A stretch of DNA of 64,000 nt from Streptomyces sp. Edi4 (lineage in GTDB: Bacteria > Actinomycetota > Actinomycetes > Streptomycetales > Streptomycetaceae). Made by a program: the position numbers and the translations under genes. Of the stretch, positions 46,248 through 54,948 are shown in pieces (within the stretch, counting starts at the first letter, position 1; the number at the start of each line of letters is the position of its first letter). The stretch spans positions 7,130,001 to 7,194,000 of the forward strand of contig NZ_JBEJGY010000004.1 of NCBI RefSeq assembly GCF_040253615.1, in the 5' to 3' direction. The notes beneath the pieces were generated by a model. It had not been told where the DNA came from. It did not search any database and saw nothing but the letters and a program-made list of their open reading frames with translations.

Positions 46248-47294
46248 ATGATCCAACGCTTCGCCGCACTGGTACGCCTGTCCGCGCTGTGCCTTGCCAC
46301 GGTCCTGCTCGCCGCCCTCGCGCCGCCCCGGGCCCTGGCCGACGCGCCCCCCGCGCGCACGGTCTCCGGCTGGCTCCCGTACTGGGACCAGGAAGGCGCC
46401 TACCAGGACGCGCTGCGCCACGCCGCGCAGCTCCACACCGTCAGCCCGTTCTGGTACCGGGCGGCGGCGTCCGACCGGATCGAGGGCCACCCGGGCGCGG
46501 GCGACGCGCGCGTCATCGACGGACTGCACGCCGCCGGCATCAAGGTCGTACCGACCGTCATGGAGACGATGAAACCCGGCGAGCTCGCCGCGATCCTGAC
46601 CGACCCGGCCGCGCGCGCCACCCACGTCGAGACCCTGCTGGGTGTCGTACGCGCCCGGACGTACGACGGGCTCGACATCGACTACGAGTCCATCGCCCCC
46701 ACCGGCGACGCCGCGTATGTCGCGGTGCGCGCCGCCTACGCCGCCTTCGCCACCCAACTGTGCGCGAAATTGCGCGAGTTGGGCAAGACCTGCGTACTCA
46801 CCGTCTCCCCGCAGACCGCTCGGACCGGCCGCGTCTGGGACTACCCGGCGCTCGGCCGGGCCGCCGACAAGGTCCGCGTGATGGGGTACGACCTCCACTG
46901 GCGGGGCGGCGACCCCGGCCCGCTCGCCACCCCGCAGTGGTACGAGGAGATCATGCGCCGGGCCACCGCGCTGATCCCCGCCGCGAAACTGGAGATGGGC
47001 CTGCCCGCCTACGGCTGGGACTGGGTGCCGGGCGGCACGACCCGCCACGTCACCTGGAAGGAGGCCGAGGCACTGCGCGCGGCCAAGGGCGTCCCCTACC
47101 AGCTGGACCCCGTCTCGCAGACACCCCATTTCACGTACGAGGAGGGCGACAGCGTCCGGCAGGTCTGGTACCAGGACGCCACGGGCGTGGCGGCGGACCT
47201 GCCGGTGCTGCGCCGCTACGGCATCCGCGACACGGCGCTGTGGGCCCTCAACTTCGAGGACCCGGGGCTGTGGCCGGTGCTCGCCCGGGTGTGA
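46248..47294 (+). CDS. Secreted GH18 family glycoside hydrolase, SleL/YaaH-like
   Basis: The 348-residue protein has a signal peptide (1-31, ALADA) and a single GH18 barrel with the catalytic motif DGLDIDYE (Asp140 to Glu147, DxxDxDxE complete). Features VSGWLPYWDQEG, KVRVMGYDLHW and MGLPAYGWDWV resemble spore-cortex or peptidoglycan-type GH18 enzymes more than the chitinase at 27075. No carbohydrate-binding module. It has no chitin-type operator, so it is probably regulated separately. ATG 46248 lies 7 nt after CAGGCT. Confidence 0.87.
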   Translation: MIQRFAALVRLSALCLATVLLAALAPPRALADAPPARTVSGWLPYWDQEGAYQDALRHAAQLHTVSPFWYRAAASDRIEGHPGAGDARVIDGLHAAGIKVVPTVMETMKPGELAAILTDPAARATHVETLLGVVRARTYDGLDIDYESIAPTGDAAYVAVRAAYAAFATQLCAKLRELGKTCVLTVSPQTARTGRVWDYPALGRAADKVRVMGYDLHWRGGDPGPLATPQWYEEIMRRATALIPAAKLEMGLPAYGWDWVPGGTTRHVTWKEAEALRAAKGVPYQLDPVSQTPHFTYEEGDSVRQVWYQDATGVAADLPVLRRYGIRDTALWALNFEDPGLWPVLARV

Positions 47295-47316
47295 GGGCCG
47301 ACGCGAGCGCTCCCGT

Positions 47317-47793
47317 TCAAGGCGCGGGCAGGGGCTCGCCCGTCTCCAGGAGGGACTTGAGGCTGGACAGGACGGTCGGCCAGCCATCCTCGCACAGGGC
47401 GTACACCCGGCCCGCAGGATCGAAGTCATGGGTGACCGTCAGCTTCACCTGGCCGTTGAGGGGTTCGATGGTGAACGTCACCGAGGAGCGGCGCTCGGCC
47501 GCGATCGCCGCCCGCACGTCCTCGCCGAGGCCGACCGACTCCGCCCACCGCTCGGTGAACGTGTGCCAGGTGTAGGCGAGCCGGCGGCCGGGAACGGCGG
47601 CGAGGACGATCTGCTCCGGGCCGGCCACCGTGACCCCCGCCTGCGTCCACGCCAGGGGCGATTCCTGGGTCCAGTCGCTCTCCAGGCGCACGCCCCAGTA
47701 CCGCTCGGTGAGGGCGGGATCGGTCAGCGCCCGCCAGACCTGCTCGGGCGTGGCGCGGATGTAGGTGGTGTACACGAAGGTCTTGCTGTCCAC
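47317..47793 (-). CDS. SRPBCC / AHSA1-type START-like protein
   Basis: The 158-residue protein has the helix-grip pattern FVYTTYIRATPEQVWRALTDPALTERYWG at the N-terminus and the LKSLLETGEPL helix at the C-terminus, typical of Activator of Hsp90 ATPase-like (AHSA1) single-domain proteins. These bind hydrophobic ligands; the ligand is unknown. They are often paired with an ArsR regulator, which is absent here. GTG 47793 follows AGGAG. Confidence 0.87.
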   Translation of the reverse strand: MDSKTFVYTTYIRATPEQVWRALTDPALTERYWGVRLESDWTQESPLAWTQAGVTVAGPEQIVLAAVPGRRLAYTWHTFTERWAESVGLGEDVRAAIAAERRSSVTFTIEPLNGQVKLTVTHDFDPAGRVYALCEDGWPTVLSSLKSLLETGEPLPAP

Positions 47794-47861
47794 GGGGTCT
47801 CCTCCTGCACCCTGGTCAGGTCCACGCGTCAAACGTAGGAGGCCGGTCCGGCGCGTCGCGG

Positions 47862-49055
47862 TCAGCGCGCCGAGCGCCGCTCGAAGGCGACATCCCGCGC
47901 CGTGCCCAGGGCCGTCGCCACCGCGCCGAGCAGCACCGCGTCCTCGCCGAGGGAACTCGGGGCCACCTTGGGGCGGAGCGGGGTGAGCGTGCGCAGCGTC
48001 TCGCGTACGGGACGAAGGAGCAGGTCGGCGCCTCGGCCCACGCCGCCGCCGAGCACCACGAGGTCGGGGTCGAGGACGGCGGCGACCACCGCGACGGTGT
48101 GCGCGATCCGCTCGCCCTCCAGCTGGACCGCCGCGACCGCCGGGCGCGTTCCGGCCCGCGCCGCGTCGAAGACGTCCTTGGCGGTGAGCGGGCCCGCCAT
48201 GCCCAGCGAGCGGGCCGCTTCCACGACCGCGTCGCCGGAGACCGCGTCCTCAAGCGTGTCCGGCTTCTGGCGCCCGGGCCACGGCAGGAAACCGATCTCA
48301 CCGGCGCCGCCGTGCGCGCCGGTGAAGAGCCGGCCCTCGCTCACCACCCCCATGCCGAGCCCCGTGCCGATCATGACGTACACGAAGAGCCGGCTGCCGG
48401 CGCCGGCGCCGAAGGTGTACTCGCCGAGCGCGGCGAGGTTGGCGTCGTTGTGCACCGCGAGCGGCATGCCGAGCCGTTCCCGCATCTGGTCGAACAGGCC
48501 GGGCCTGCCCCAGCCCGGCAGGTGCTGGGCGTAGCGCACACGGCGCTTGTCGGCGTCGAAGACGCCCGGCGTGCCCACCACCGCCTGGGCGACCCGGCCC
48601 GCGTCGACCCCCGACTCCTCGACGAGCCCGTGCGCGCCGGCGACGACGAGAGAGGCCAGGGCGGCCGAGGTGCGGGCGTGGTTGCGGACCTCGGCGCGCG
48701 CCACCACCGAGCCGTCCAGGTCGGCCAGGGCGATCCGCAGCCAGGCCCGGCCGATGTCGATGCCGAGGGCGTAACCGGCGGTCGGGTCGGGGGCGTACAG
48801 CACGGCGGCCCGGCCGCGCCCGGGCACGACCGTGCCCGCCTCGCGGACCAGACCCGCACCTTCGAGCGAGGCGAGGGCGCTGGACACGGTGGGCTTGGAC
48901 AGGCCGGTGTCACGCGCCAGTTGGGCCCGGGAGGCGGGCCCCTGGGCGCGCAGCCGGTCGAGCAGCAGACGTTCGTTGGAACTGCGCTGCCGCTGCGGGT
49001 TCCAGGGCAGATCGCCGCCCTCGTCGCTGCTGCTCATCGCCTCATTGTCACGCAT
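47862..49055 (-). CDS. ROK-family transcriptional regulator lacking the zinc motif
   Basis: The 397-residue protein has a winged helix-turn-helix (about 20-80; SRAQLARDTGLSKPTVSSALASLE), and a ROK/sugar-kinase-like domain (LGIDIGRAWLRIALADLDG; VHNDANLAALGEY with the catalytic-type Asp; GTGLGMGVV). The CxCGxxGC zinc motif expected after HGGAGEIG is absent: that region reads LPWPGRQKPDT. The ligand may differ from a simple sugar. ATG 49055 or 49037 could start translation. It diverges from an APC permease across a repeat-rich promoter region. Confidence 0.88.
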   Translation of the reverse strand: MRDNEAMSSSDEGGDLPWNPQRQRSSNERLLLDRLRAQGPASRAQLARDTGLSKPTVSSALASLEGAGLVREAGTVVPGRGRAAVLYAPDPTAGYALGIDIGRAWLRIALADLDGSVVARAEVRNHARTSAALASLVVAGAHGLVEESGVDAGRVAQAVVGTPGVFDADKRRVRYAQHLPGWGRPGLFDQMRERLGMPLAVHNDANLAALGEYTFGAGAGSRLFVYVMIGTGLGMGVVSEGRLFTGAHGGAGEIGFLPWPGRQKPDTLEDAVSGDAVVEAARSLGMAGPLTAKDVFDAARAGTRPAVAAVQLEGERIAHTVAVVAAVLDPDLVVLGGGVGRGADLLLRPVRETLRTLTPLRPKVAPSSLGEDAVLLGAVATALGTARDVAFERRSAR

Positions 49056-49078
49056 GGGTCTCCGGATCTCACCGACGA

Positions 49079-49140
49079 CCCCTTGACCCTGAAGGCGATG
49101 CCCCCTTGACCCTGAAGGCGATGACCCCTTGACCCTGAAA
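49079..49140. repeat. Three direct repeats (23-bp period) carrying TTGACCCTGAA
   Basis: CCCCTTGACCCTGAAGGCGATG occurs at 49079 and 49102; a third copy (CCCCTTGACCCTGAAA) starts at 49125 and runs into the operator. The spacing is 23 bp, about two helical turns. Confidence 0.85.
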
Positions 49141-49157
49141 GTAAAGGTACCTAACTT
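49129..49157 (+). promoter_or_regulatory. APC permease promoter with ROK-type operator in the spacer
   Basis: TTGACC (49129-49134), 17 bp, TAACTT (49152-49157). The spacer and -10 form the partial dyad AAAGTAAAGGTACCTAACTT, which resembles AT-rich ROK operators (inference). The -35 box is part of the third direct repeat. Confidence 0.6.
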
Positions 49158-49240
49158 AATCACGCCCCCGCCGAGGGAGTCCCCCCGCCGGTGCGTCGGC
49201 AGTAGCTTCCATTCCCCGACACCAGCCCAGGGAGGACCCC

Positions 49241-50689
49241 GTGTCCGCAACCCCACCGCCCGTCGGCGGCTTCGTCCGCCGGATCGGGCTCTTCCAGGCC
49301 ACCGCCATCAACATGAGCCAGATGTGCGGCATCGGACCGTTCGTCACCATCCCGCTGATGGTCGCCGCCTTCGGGGGTCCCCAAGCCGTGCTCGGCTTCG
49401 TCGCCGGCGCGATCCTGGCGCTGGCCGACGGTCTGATCTGGGCCGAACTCGGGGCCTCGCTGCCCGGATCCGGCGGCAGTTACGTGTATCTGCGCCAGGC
49501 GTTCCAGTACCGTACGGGCCGTCTCATGCCGTTCCTGTTCGTGTGGACGGCGATGCTCTTCATCCCGCTGGCCATGTCCACCGGCGTCGTGGGCTTCGTG
49601 CAGTACCTCGGCTATCTGGCGCCGGGGCTCGGGCGCGGCGCGGGCGACCTGATCGGGCTCGGCATGATCGCCCTGGTGATCCTGCTGCTCTGGCGCGGCA
49701 TCGAGAACATCGCCAGGATCACCGCCGTCATGTGGGCCGTGATGATCGCCTCGGTGGGGCTCGTCATCATCGCCGCCGCCACCGACTTCAGCCCGCACCT
49801 CGCCTTCGACTACCCGTCAGGAGCCTTCGAGTTGACGAGCAGTCAGTTCTGGATCGGCTTCGCGGGCGGCCTGACCATCGGCATCTACGACTATCTCGGC
49901 TACAACACCACCGCCTACATGGGCGCCGAGATCAAAGACCCCGGACGCACCCTGCCGCGCTCCATCATCTACTCCATCTTCGGCATCATGGCGATCTACC
50001 TACTGCTCCAGATCGGCACCCTCGGCGTGATCGACTACCACCGGATGCTGGACCCGGGTGACATCGCCTCGTCCTCGGTCGCATCCGCCGTCCTTGAGAA
50101 GGCATGGGGCAAGGGCGCCGCCGATGTGGTGACCGTGCTCATCCTGGTCACCGCGTTCGCCTCCGTCTTCGCCGGACTGCTCGGCGGCTCACGCGTCCCC
50201 TACGACGCCGCGCGCGACCGGGTGTTCTTCAGTCCCTACGCCAAGCTGCACCCCCGCCACCGCTTCCCGATGCTGGGCCTCGCCACCATGGGCGTCATCA
50301 CCGCCGTCGGGTTCATGATCGGCCGTCGTACCGATCTGACCACGCTCATCCAGCTCCTGACCACGGTGATGGTCATCGTCCAGGCGCTCGCGCAGATCCT
50401 CGCCGTCACCGTGCTGCGCAAGCGCCAGCCGGACCTGCGCCGCCCCTACCGGATGTGGCTCTACCCGCTGCCCAGCCTCGTCGCCCTCATCGGCTGGCTC
50501 ACCATCTACGGCTACTCCGACAAGAACTCGCCGGGCCGCCACCCCATCGAGTGGTCGCTGGCCTGGCTGGCGCTCGGCGTTCTCGCCTTCGCCGTGTGGG
50601 CACGCCTCGAAAAGGTGTGGCCGTTCGGGCCGCGCGAGATCCACGAGGAGTACCTGGAGCCGACGCCACCGGAGGAAGTCACCGCCTGA
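49241..50689 (+). CDS. Amino-acid/polyamine permease, APC family
   Basis: The 482-residue carrier has 12 hydrophobic helices. The N-terminal helix 1 (GLFQATAINMSQMCGIGPFVTIPLM) and the ELGASLPGSGGSYVYLRQAF segment are APC signatures; the middle has YDYLGYNTTAYMGAEIKDPGRTLPRSI. It probably imports an amino acid or amine by proton symport. GTG 49241 is fixed by AGGGAGG. The ROK gene is divergent; joint control is likely. The C-terminus is polar and rich in Glu and Pro. Confidence 0.9.
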   Translation: MSATPPPVGGFVRRIGLFQATAINMSQMCGIGPFVTIPLMVAAFGGPQAVLGFVAGAILALADGLIWAELGASLPGSGGSYVYLRQAFQYRTGRLMPFLFVWTAMLFIPLAMSTGVVGFVQYLGYLAPGLGRGAGDLIGLGMIALVILLLWRGIENIARITAVMWAVMIASVGLVIIAAATDFSPHLAFDYPSGAFELTSSQFWIGFAGGLTIGIYDYLGYNTTAYMGAEIKDPGRTLPRSIIYSIFGIMAIYLLLQIGTLGVIDYHRMLDPGDIASSSVASAVLEKAWGKGAADVVTVLILVTAFASVFAGLLGGSRVPYDAARDRVFFSPYAKLHPRHRFPMLGLATMGVITAVGFMIGRRTDLTTLIQLLTTVMVIVQALAQILAVTVLRKRQPDLRRPYRMWLYPLPSLVALIGWLTIYGYSDKNSPGRHPIEWSLAWLALGVLAFAVWARLEKVWPFGPREIHEEYLEPTPPEEVTA

Positions 50690-50777
50690 CCGACGAAGGA
50701 CCGGCCTCGCCCGGGAACCCCGGCCCATGTCCGGATGTGACAGGGAATCGTCATTGCGGCCCCCCGGACGCGGCGGT

Positions 50778-50790
50778 GAGGATGGGGGCA
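50778..50790 (+). promoter_or_regulatory. Leaderless-type -10 box
   Basis: GAGGAT (50778-50783) is 6 nt before ATG 50790; no ribosome site is visible. Confidence 0.4.
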
Positions 50791-51782
50791 TGTCCCCTTC
50801 ACACCGGGTCGTCATCGCGGTCTTCCCCGATGTCGACCTCCTCGACGTCACCGGGCCGGCCGAGGTCTTCGCCCTGGCCAACCGGGTGACCTCGGGCCGC
50901 GCCGGATACGAGGTCCGGCTGGCAGGACCGGACGGCGGCGAGGTGCGCACATCGGCCGGTGTGCGGCTGGTCGCCGATCTGTCCTTCGCCGAGGCCGGCG
51001 CGCGGGTGGACACCCTGCTCGTCCCCGGCGCGGTGGACCTGACCGACGCCGGGCCCGTCGCCCGCGTCGACCAGGACGTGGTGGCCTGGGTGAAGGAAAC
51101 CGCCCCGCACGCCAGGCGGGTGGCGTCGGTGTGTGTGGGCGCCCATGTGCTCGCGGCGGCGGGACTGCTCGACGGGCGGACGGCGACCACACACTGGTCG
51201 ACCGCCGCCCAACTGGCCGCCGAACACCCCGCCGTCACGGTCGACCCGGACCCGATCTTCGTGCGGACGGACCGGGGGCGGCTGTGGACCGGCGCCGGAA
51301 TCAGCGCCTGTCTCGACCTCGCCCTCGCGCTCGTGGCCGAGGACCAGGGCGAGGACACCGCGCTCGCGGTGGCCAGGCAGCTGGTGATGTACCTGAGACG
51401 GCAGGGCGGCCAGAGCCAGTTCTCCGTGCCGCTCAGCCGGCCCGCGACGTCCCGGCGCGACCTCGACGAGCTGTGCCTGTGGATCACCGACCACCTCGAC
51501 GAGGACCTTTCGGCGCGGGCGCTCGCCGCGCGGATGTGCCTGAGCGAGCGGCACTTCGCCCGCGTCTTCACCCAGGAGACCGGCGTCGGCCCCGCCGCCT
51601 ATGTCGAGGCCGCGCGGGTCGAGATGGCCCGCCGGCTCCTGGAGACCACCGACGCCCCGCTCGACGAGGTGGCGGAGGGCGCCGGGCTCGGCTCGGTCGA
51701 GACGCTGCACCGGGCGTTCAGGCGCCGGCTCACCACCACACCGGCCGCCTACCGCAGACGCTTCCGCGCCCAGGCCGCCTGA
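50790..51782 (+). CDS. GlxA-type transcriptional regulator (DJ-1/PfpI plus AraC helix-turn-helix)
   Basis: The 330-residue regulator has a DJ-1/PfpI amidotransferase-like domain (about 5-175) with the nucleophile elbow VASVCVGAHVLAAAG (Cys at about 115), and a C-terminal AraC pair of helix-turn-helix motifs (SARALAARMCLSERHFARVFTQETG and LDEVAEGAGLGSVETLHRAFRRR). Regulators of this type often control a neighbouring catabolic gene; the isochorismatase-like hydrolase 0.4 kb downstream is a candidate target. Confidence 0.9.
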   Translation: MSPSHRVVIAVFPDVDLLDVTGPAEVFALANRVTSGRAGYEVRLAGPDGGEVRTSAGVRLVADLSFAEAGARVDTLLVPGAVDLTDAGPVARVDQDVVAWVKETAPHARRVASVCVGAHVLAAAGLLDGRTATTHWSTAAQLAAEHPAVTVDPDPIFVRTDRGRLWTGAGISACLDLALALVAEDQGEDTALAVARQLVMYLRRQGGQSQFSVPLSRPATSRRDLDELCLWITDHLDEDLSARALAARMCLSERHFARVFTQETGVGPAAYVEAARVEMARRLLETTDAPLDEVAEGAGLGSVETLHRAFRRRLTTTPAAYRRRFRAQAA

Positions 51783-52153
51783 CACCGCCCGGCCGCGCCG
51801 CACGGCCCTGAGCCCGCATGGCCCTTCGCCCGCACGACCCGGTCCTTCGCCCGCACGACCCGGTCCTCCGCCCACACACCGGTCCTCCGCCCGCACGACC
51901 CGGTTCTCCGCCCGCACGGCCCTTCGCCCGCCCGCCCGCATGCCGCACGGCCCTGAGCCCGCACGGCCCTGAGCCCGGCCGCGCACACACGGCCCTTCGC
52001 CCGCACGGCCCGGCCCTCCGCCCGCACCCCGGACCTCATCCGCGCCGTCGGGCTGGACGGCTCCGCCCTGCCCTGAAGTCCGGCACACCTTTCCACCCCG
52101 TCGAACCGCATCTCTTGCCCGCCCGCCCCCAACTCCCTTACGAGAGGCCCCCG
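51783..52153. other. 371-bp intergenic tract filled by degenerate C-rich repeats
   Basis: The gap between the GlxA-type regulator and the hydrolase is dominated by 21-bp CCTTCGCCCGCACGACCCGG-like units and 15-16-bp CACGGCCCTGAGCCCG units (copies at 51801, 51946 and 51961). No gene was found. The last 60 bp carry the ribosome site of the next gene. Confidence 0.7.
51821..51923. repeat. About five 21-bp degenerate tandem units
   Basis: Units start at 51821, 51842, 51863 (19 bp, two bases lost), 51882 and 51903; the copies at 51821, 51842 and 51882 differ by only one or two bases. Confidence 0.8.
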
Positions 52154-52825
52154 ATGAGCACCCAGCAGCCTTCCGCGAACGTTCCCTCCGTTCCCGTTCC
52201 CGTTCCCGTTCCCGTTCCCTCCGCCACCCTGCGCGAGGTCGTGGGCTTGGACGGCCGGCCTGCGAAGCTGAGCGAATCCGTCCTGGTCATGATCGACTTC
52301 CAGAACACCTACCGCACGGGCGTGATGGCCCTGGACGGCGCAGAGCAGGCCCTGGCGGCCGGAGCGCGGCTCCTGGAGCGGGCCAGGGACGCCGGCGCCC
52401 CTGTCGTGCACATCATCAACGACGGGGGCGAGAACACCCCGTACGACATCCGCGCCCACATCGGCGCCATCAGCGATGAGGTCGCCCCGAGGGACGGCGA
52501 GCCCGTGGTGGTCAAGCAGTTCCCCGACTCCTTCCACCAGACCGCCCTCGCGAAGACCCTGATCGGTCTCGGCGCCGCGCCGGGCAGCGGGAAGGACCTG
52601 GTCATCGCCGGGTTCATGACCCACATGTGCGTCAACTACACCGCGCAGGGCGCCTTCAACCTCGGCTACCGGCCCACCGTCGTCGCCGAGGCCACCGCCA
52701 CCCGCGCGCTGGCGGCTCCCGACGGCACCGTCCTGTCCGCCGCCGCGCTCGGGGCGGCCGCGCTCACGATGGTCACCGACCTGTTCGGCATGGTCCTCCC
52801 CACGGTGGACGCTCTGCCGGTCTGA
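52154..52825 (+). CDS. Isochorismatase-like cysteine hydrolase
   Basis: The 223-residue hydrolase has the catalytic triad Asp48 (VMIDFQN), Lys121 (VVVKQFPDSF) and Cys159 (THMCVNYTA), with MTHMC preceding the nucleophile. It could hydrolyse an amide such as nicotinamide or a carbamate; the substrate cannot be told. Residues 13-22 are a Val-Pro repeat encoded by five GTTCCC hexamers. AGAGG 8 nt upstream fixes ATG 52154. Confidence 0.88.
   Translation: MSTQQPSANVPSVPVPVPVPVPSATLREVVGLDGRPAKLSESVLVMIDFQNTYRTGVMALDGAEQALAAGARLLERARDAGAPVVHIINDGGENTPYDIRAHIGAISDEVAPRDGEPVVVKQFPDSFHQTALAKTLIGLGAAPGSGKDLVIAGFMTHMCVNYTAQGAFNLGYRPTVVAEATATRALAAPDGTVLSAAALGAAALTMVTDLFGMVLPTVDALPV
52190..52219 (+). repeat. 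Five tandem GTTCCC hexamers inside the hydrolase gene
   Basis: Five perfect hexamers from 52190 (a sixth copy at 52181 is set apart by TCC) encode Val-Pro pairs. Such hexamers can gain or lose units without breaking the frame. Confidence 0.9.
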
Positions 52826-52849
52826 ATTCCGGGCGGCCGGAACTCAGAC
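52820..52849. terminator. Terminator of the isochorismatase-like gene
   Basis: GTCTGAATTCCGG (52820-52832) pairs with CCGGAACTCAGAC (52837-52849) with one mismatch and a 4-nt loop. The stop codon TGA (52823-52825) lies in its left arm. Confidence 0.6.
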
Positions 52850-52896
52850 CGGCGGCCCCGCGGGCCGGCGGCCCGGGTGCCCGTCGGCCACGCGGG

Positions 52897-53607
52897 TCAG
52901 ATCCAGCCGTCGAGCGAGGCCATGAACCCCGCGAAGTCGTCGCGGTGGATGGTGTGGCCCGCACCCTTGACGGTTCGGACCTCGAAGCCGCGCGCTCGCA
53001 GGCGGGCCACCTCGTCCGCCTCGTACAGGAAACTCGCGTCGGCGAACTGGACGAGCGAGGGGACGACGGCTTCGGCGGGCGCCAGATCCGCGCCGAACAT
53101 CGGGGCCAGGCCGTGGGCGGTGTTCTCGTCCCAGAGCCGCAGGGTCTCACATTCGATCTCGACGTCCTCCTGCTCCCAGCGCGGATTGAACCCGGCGATC
53201 ATCTCCCTGGTGGCCGGCTTGAACTGGGCGAAGACCTCCGGAGTGATGGATATTGAACCGGCTCCGCTCCGGCGGGAGTCGACCGACCAGGCCGGGTCGG
53301 AGTACACCGCGCGGGACGGCCTGAGCCGGTCGACGGCGAGCGAGAGGCAGAGCCCGCCGAGCGAGTGGCCGATCGCGAGCTCGGCACCGGCCGGAAGGGT
53401 CTCGACGAGATCGGCGGCGAAGAGCTCCGTGGTGTACGCGCCGCGCCCGCTCGCTCCGTGGCCGCGCAGGTCCACCGCGAGCACCCGGTAACCCCGCGCG
53501 GCGAGCGCGGGGCCCACCTTCCGCCACGTGCGGTGGTCGGACATGATCCCGTGAATCAGGAGCGCGACGCGCTCGCCGTCTCCCCAGGTGTGGGTGTGGA
53601 GCCGCAC
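52897..53607 (-). CDS. Alpha/beta hydrolase
   Basis: The 236-residue protein has LLIHGIMSDHRTWRKVGPAL (oxyanion loop), DLRGHGASGRG, the nucleophile elbow GHSLGG (Ser82) and a C-terminal AGHTIHRDDF with the catalytic His. No signal peptide. The substrate is unknown. GTG 53607 follows AAAGGCAGGA; the longer reading to 53736 is less likely. It is divergent from the LacI-type regulator. Confidence 0.85.
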   Translation of the reverse strand: MRLHTHTWGDGERVALLIHGIMSDHRTWRKVGPALAARGYRVLAVDLRGHGASGRGAYTTELFAADLVETLPAGAELAIGHSLGGLCLSLAVDRLRPSRAVYSDPAWSVDSRRSGAGSISITPEVFAQFKPATREMIAGFNPRWEQEDVEIECETLRLWDENTAHGLAPMFGADLAPAEAVVPSLVQFADASFLYEADEVARLRARGFEVRTVKGAGHTIHRDDFAGFMASLDGWI

Positions 53608-53711
53608 GGTCCTGCCTTTCCCGTGGTGACACGTGTAAGTATGGGTATGAGCACTGTCTAGCACTGGAATCCGGCCATCCGCCAGCCCCTGGCCCGCACG
53701 CGTCTGGAAAG

Positions 53712-54746
53712 ATGCCGAGCGCCATGAGCCAGACACCCAAGCAGCCCGCCGACCGTCCCGTTCCGACGAGCGCCGATGTCGCCCGCCTGGCCGGGGTCTC
53801 GCGGGCCACCGTGAGCTACGTGCTCAACAACACCTCGGCCGTGCGGATCAGCGAGCCCACCCGGATCAGGGTCCGCGCCGCCGCCGAGGAGCTGGGGTAC
53901 GTGCCGCACGCCGCGGCCCGCAGCCTGCGCGCGGGACACACCCGGATCGTGCTGCTTCCTACCGCGCACATCCCGGTGGGGCCGCTCTACAGCCGGTTCT
54001 TCAGCGAGCTCCAGTGGGAGCTGCGCCGGCTCGGTTACACGGTCGTGCAGTACGGCAGCCTCGGTCTCGGCGCGGAGGAAGCGGCCCGCGCGTGGGCCGA
54101 GCTGCGGCCCGTCGCCGTGGTGTCACTCGGCGAGATCGCCCTGACCGCCCAGGGCGTACAGCTCCTCAAGCGCTCGGGCGCCCGGGCGGTCATAACGCTG
54201 GGTCCGCAGCGCGTCGAGGGGGCCCACTCGCTCGTCATGGACCAGCGCGAGATCGGCGAGAGCGCTGTCGCCCACCTCCTTGAGCGGGGGCGGCGCCGCG
54301 TCGGCGTGCTGATGCCCGCCGAGCCAGGCCTCGGACTCTTCTCCGAACCGCGCCTGGCCGGCGCCCGCAGGGCCGCGCGCGGCGCCGACGCGTCGGTCGA
54401 GCCCGTGACGATGGCGTACACGGAGGAATCCGCGGCCGAACTGGCGGGCCGCTGGCGGGAGTTGGGGCTCGACGCGATCTTCGCCTACAACGACGAGTAC
54501 GCGATGCTCCTGATGCGCGCCCTCCAGGACGCCGACATCGGTGTCCCCGGTGACACCGCCGTGATCGGCGCCGACGATCTGCTGCTCGGCAGGCTGCTGC
54601 GTCCCCGGCTCAGCACGGTCCACGTGGAGATGGTGACCGGACGGCACCTGGCCGAACTGGTCGATCGCGTCGTCCGCGACCCGGACGGCGCCCCCGAGCG
54701 GCACGACCTGATGGGCGCGCGGGCGCTGCCGCGCGAATCGAGCTGA
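53712..54746 (+). CDS. LacI-family transcriptional regulator
   Basis: The 344-residue regulator has the LacI helix-turn-helix (TSADVARLAGVSRATVSYVLNN, about 18-40) with hinge and a periplasmic-binding-like effector domain (about 65-335). It diverges from the alpha/beta hydrolase gene. The effector is unknown. Start 53712 has GGAAAG immediately before it; ATG 53724 (MSQTPKQ) is an alternative. Confidence 0.88.
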   Translation: MPSAMSQTPKQPADRPVPTSADVARLAGVSRATVSYVLNNTSAVRISEPTRIRVRAAAEELGYVPHAAARSLRAGHTRIVLLPTAHIPVGPLYSRFFSELQWELRRLGYTVVQYGSLGLGAEEAARAWAELRPVAVVSLGEIALTAQGVQLLKRSGARAVITLGPQRVEGAHSLVMDQREIGESAVAHLLERGRRRVGVLMPAEPGLGLFSEPRLAGARRAARGADASVEPVTMAYTEESAAELAGRWRELGLDAIFAYNDEYAMLLMRALQDADIGVPGDTAVIGADDLLLGRLLRPRLSTVHVEMVTGRHLAELVDRVVRDPDGAPERHDLMGARALPRESS

Positions 54747-54935
54747 CCGACACCCCGAGGCCGCTGCCGCTGACCCGGGTGAGAGCGGGCCCCGGCAGCT
54801 CCGGGCGCCGCCGGCCCGCTCGGCTACCGCACCGTCCACCGGCCGGTCCCCGCCCGTGGGTCACGTCATCGGGGCCGGTGTGGCGCGTGGGGCGAATGAG
54901 GTGCGGGATGGCGTGCGCCGGGCGCCCCGGGTGTC

Positions 54936-54948
54936 TAGCGTCGGAGCA
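54936..54948 (+). promoter_or_regulatory. Leaderless-type -10 box
   Basis: TAGCGT (54936-54941) is exactly 6 nt before ATG 54948. Confidence 0.5.
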
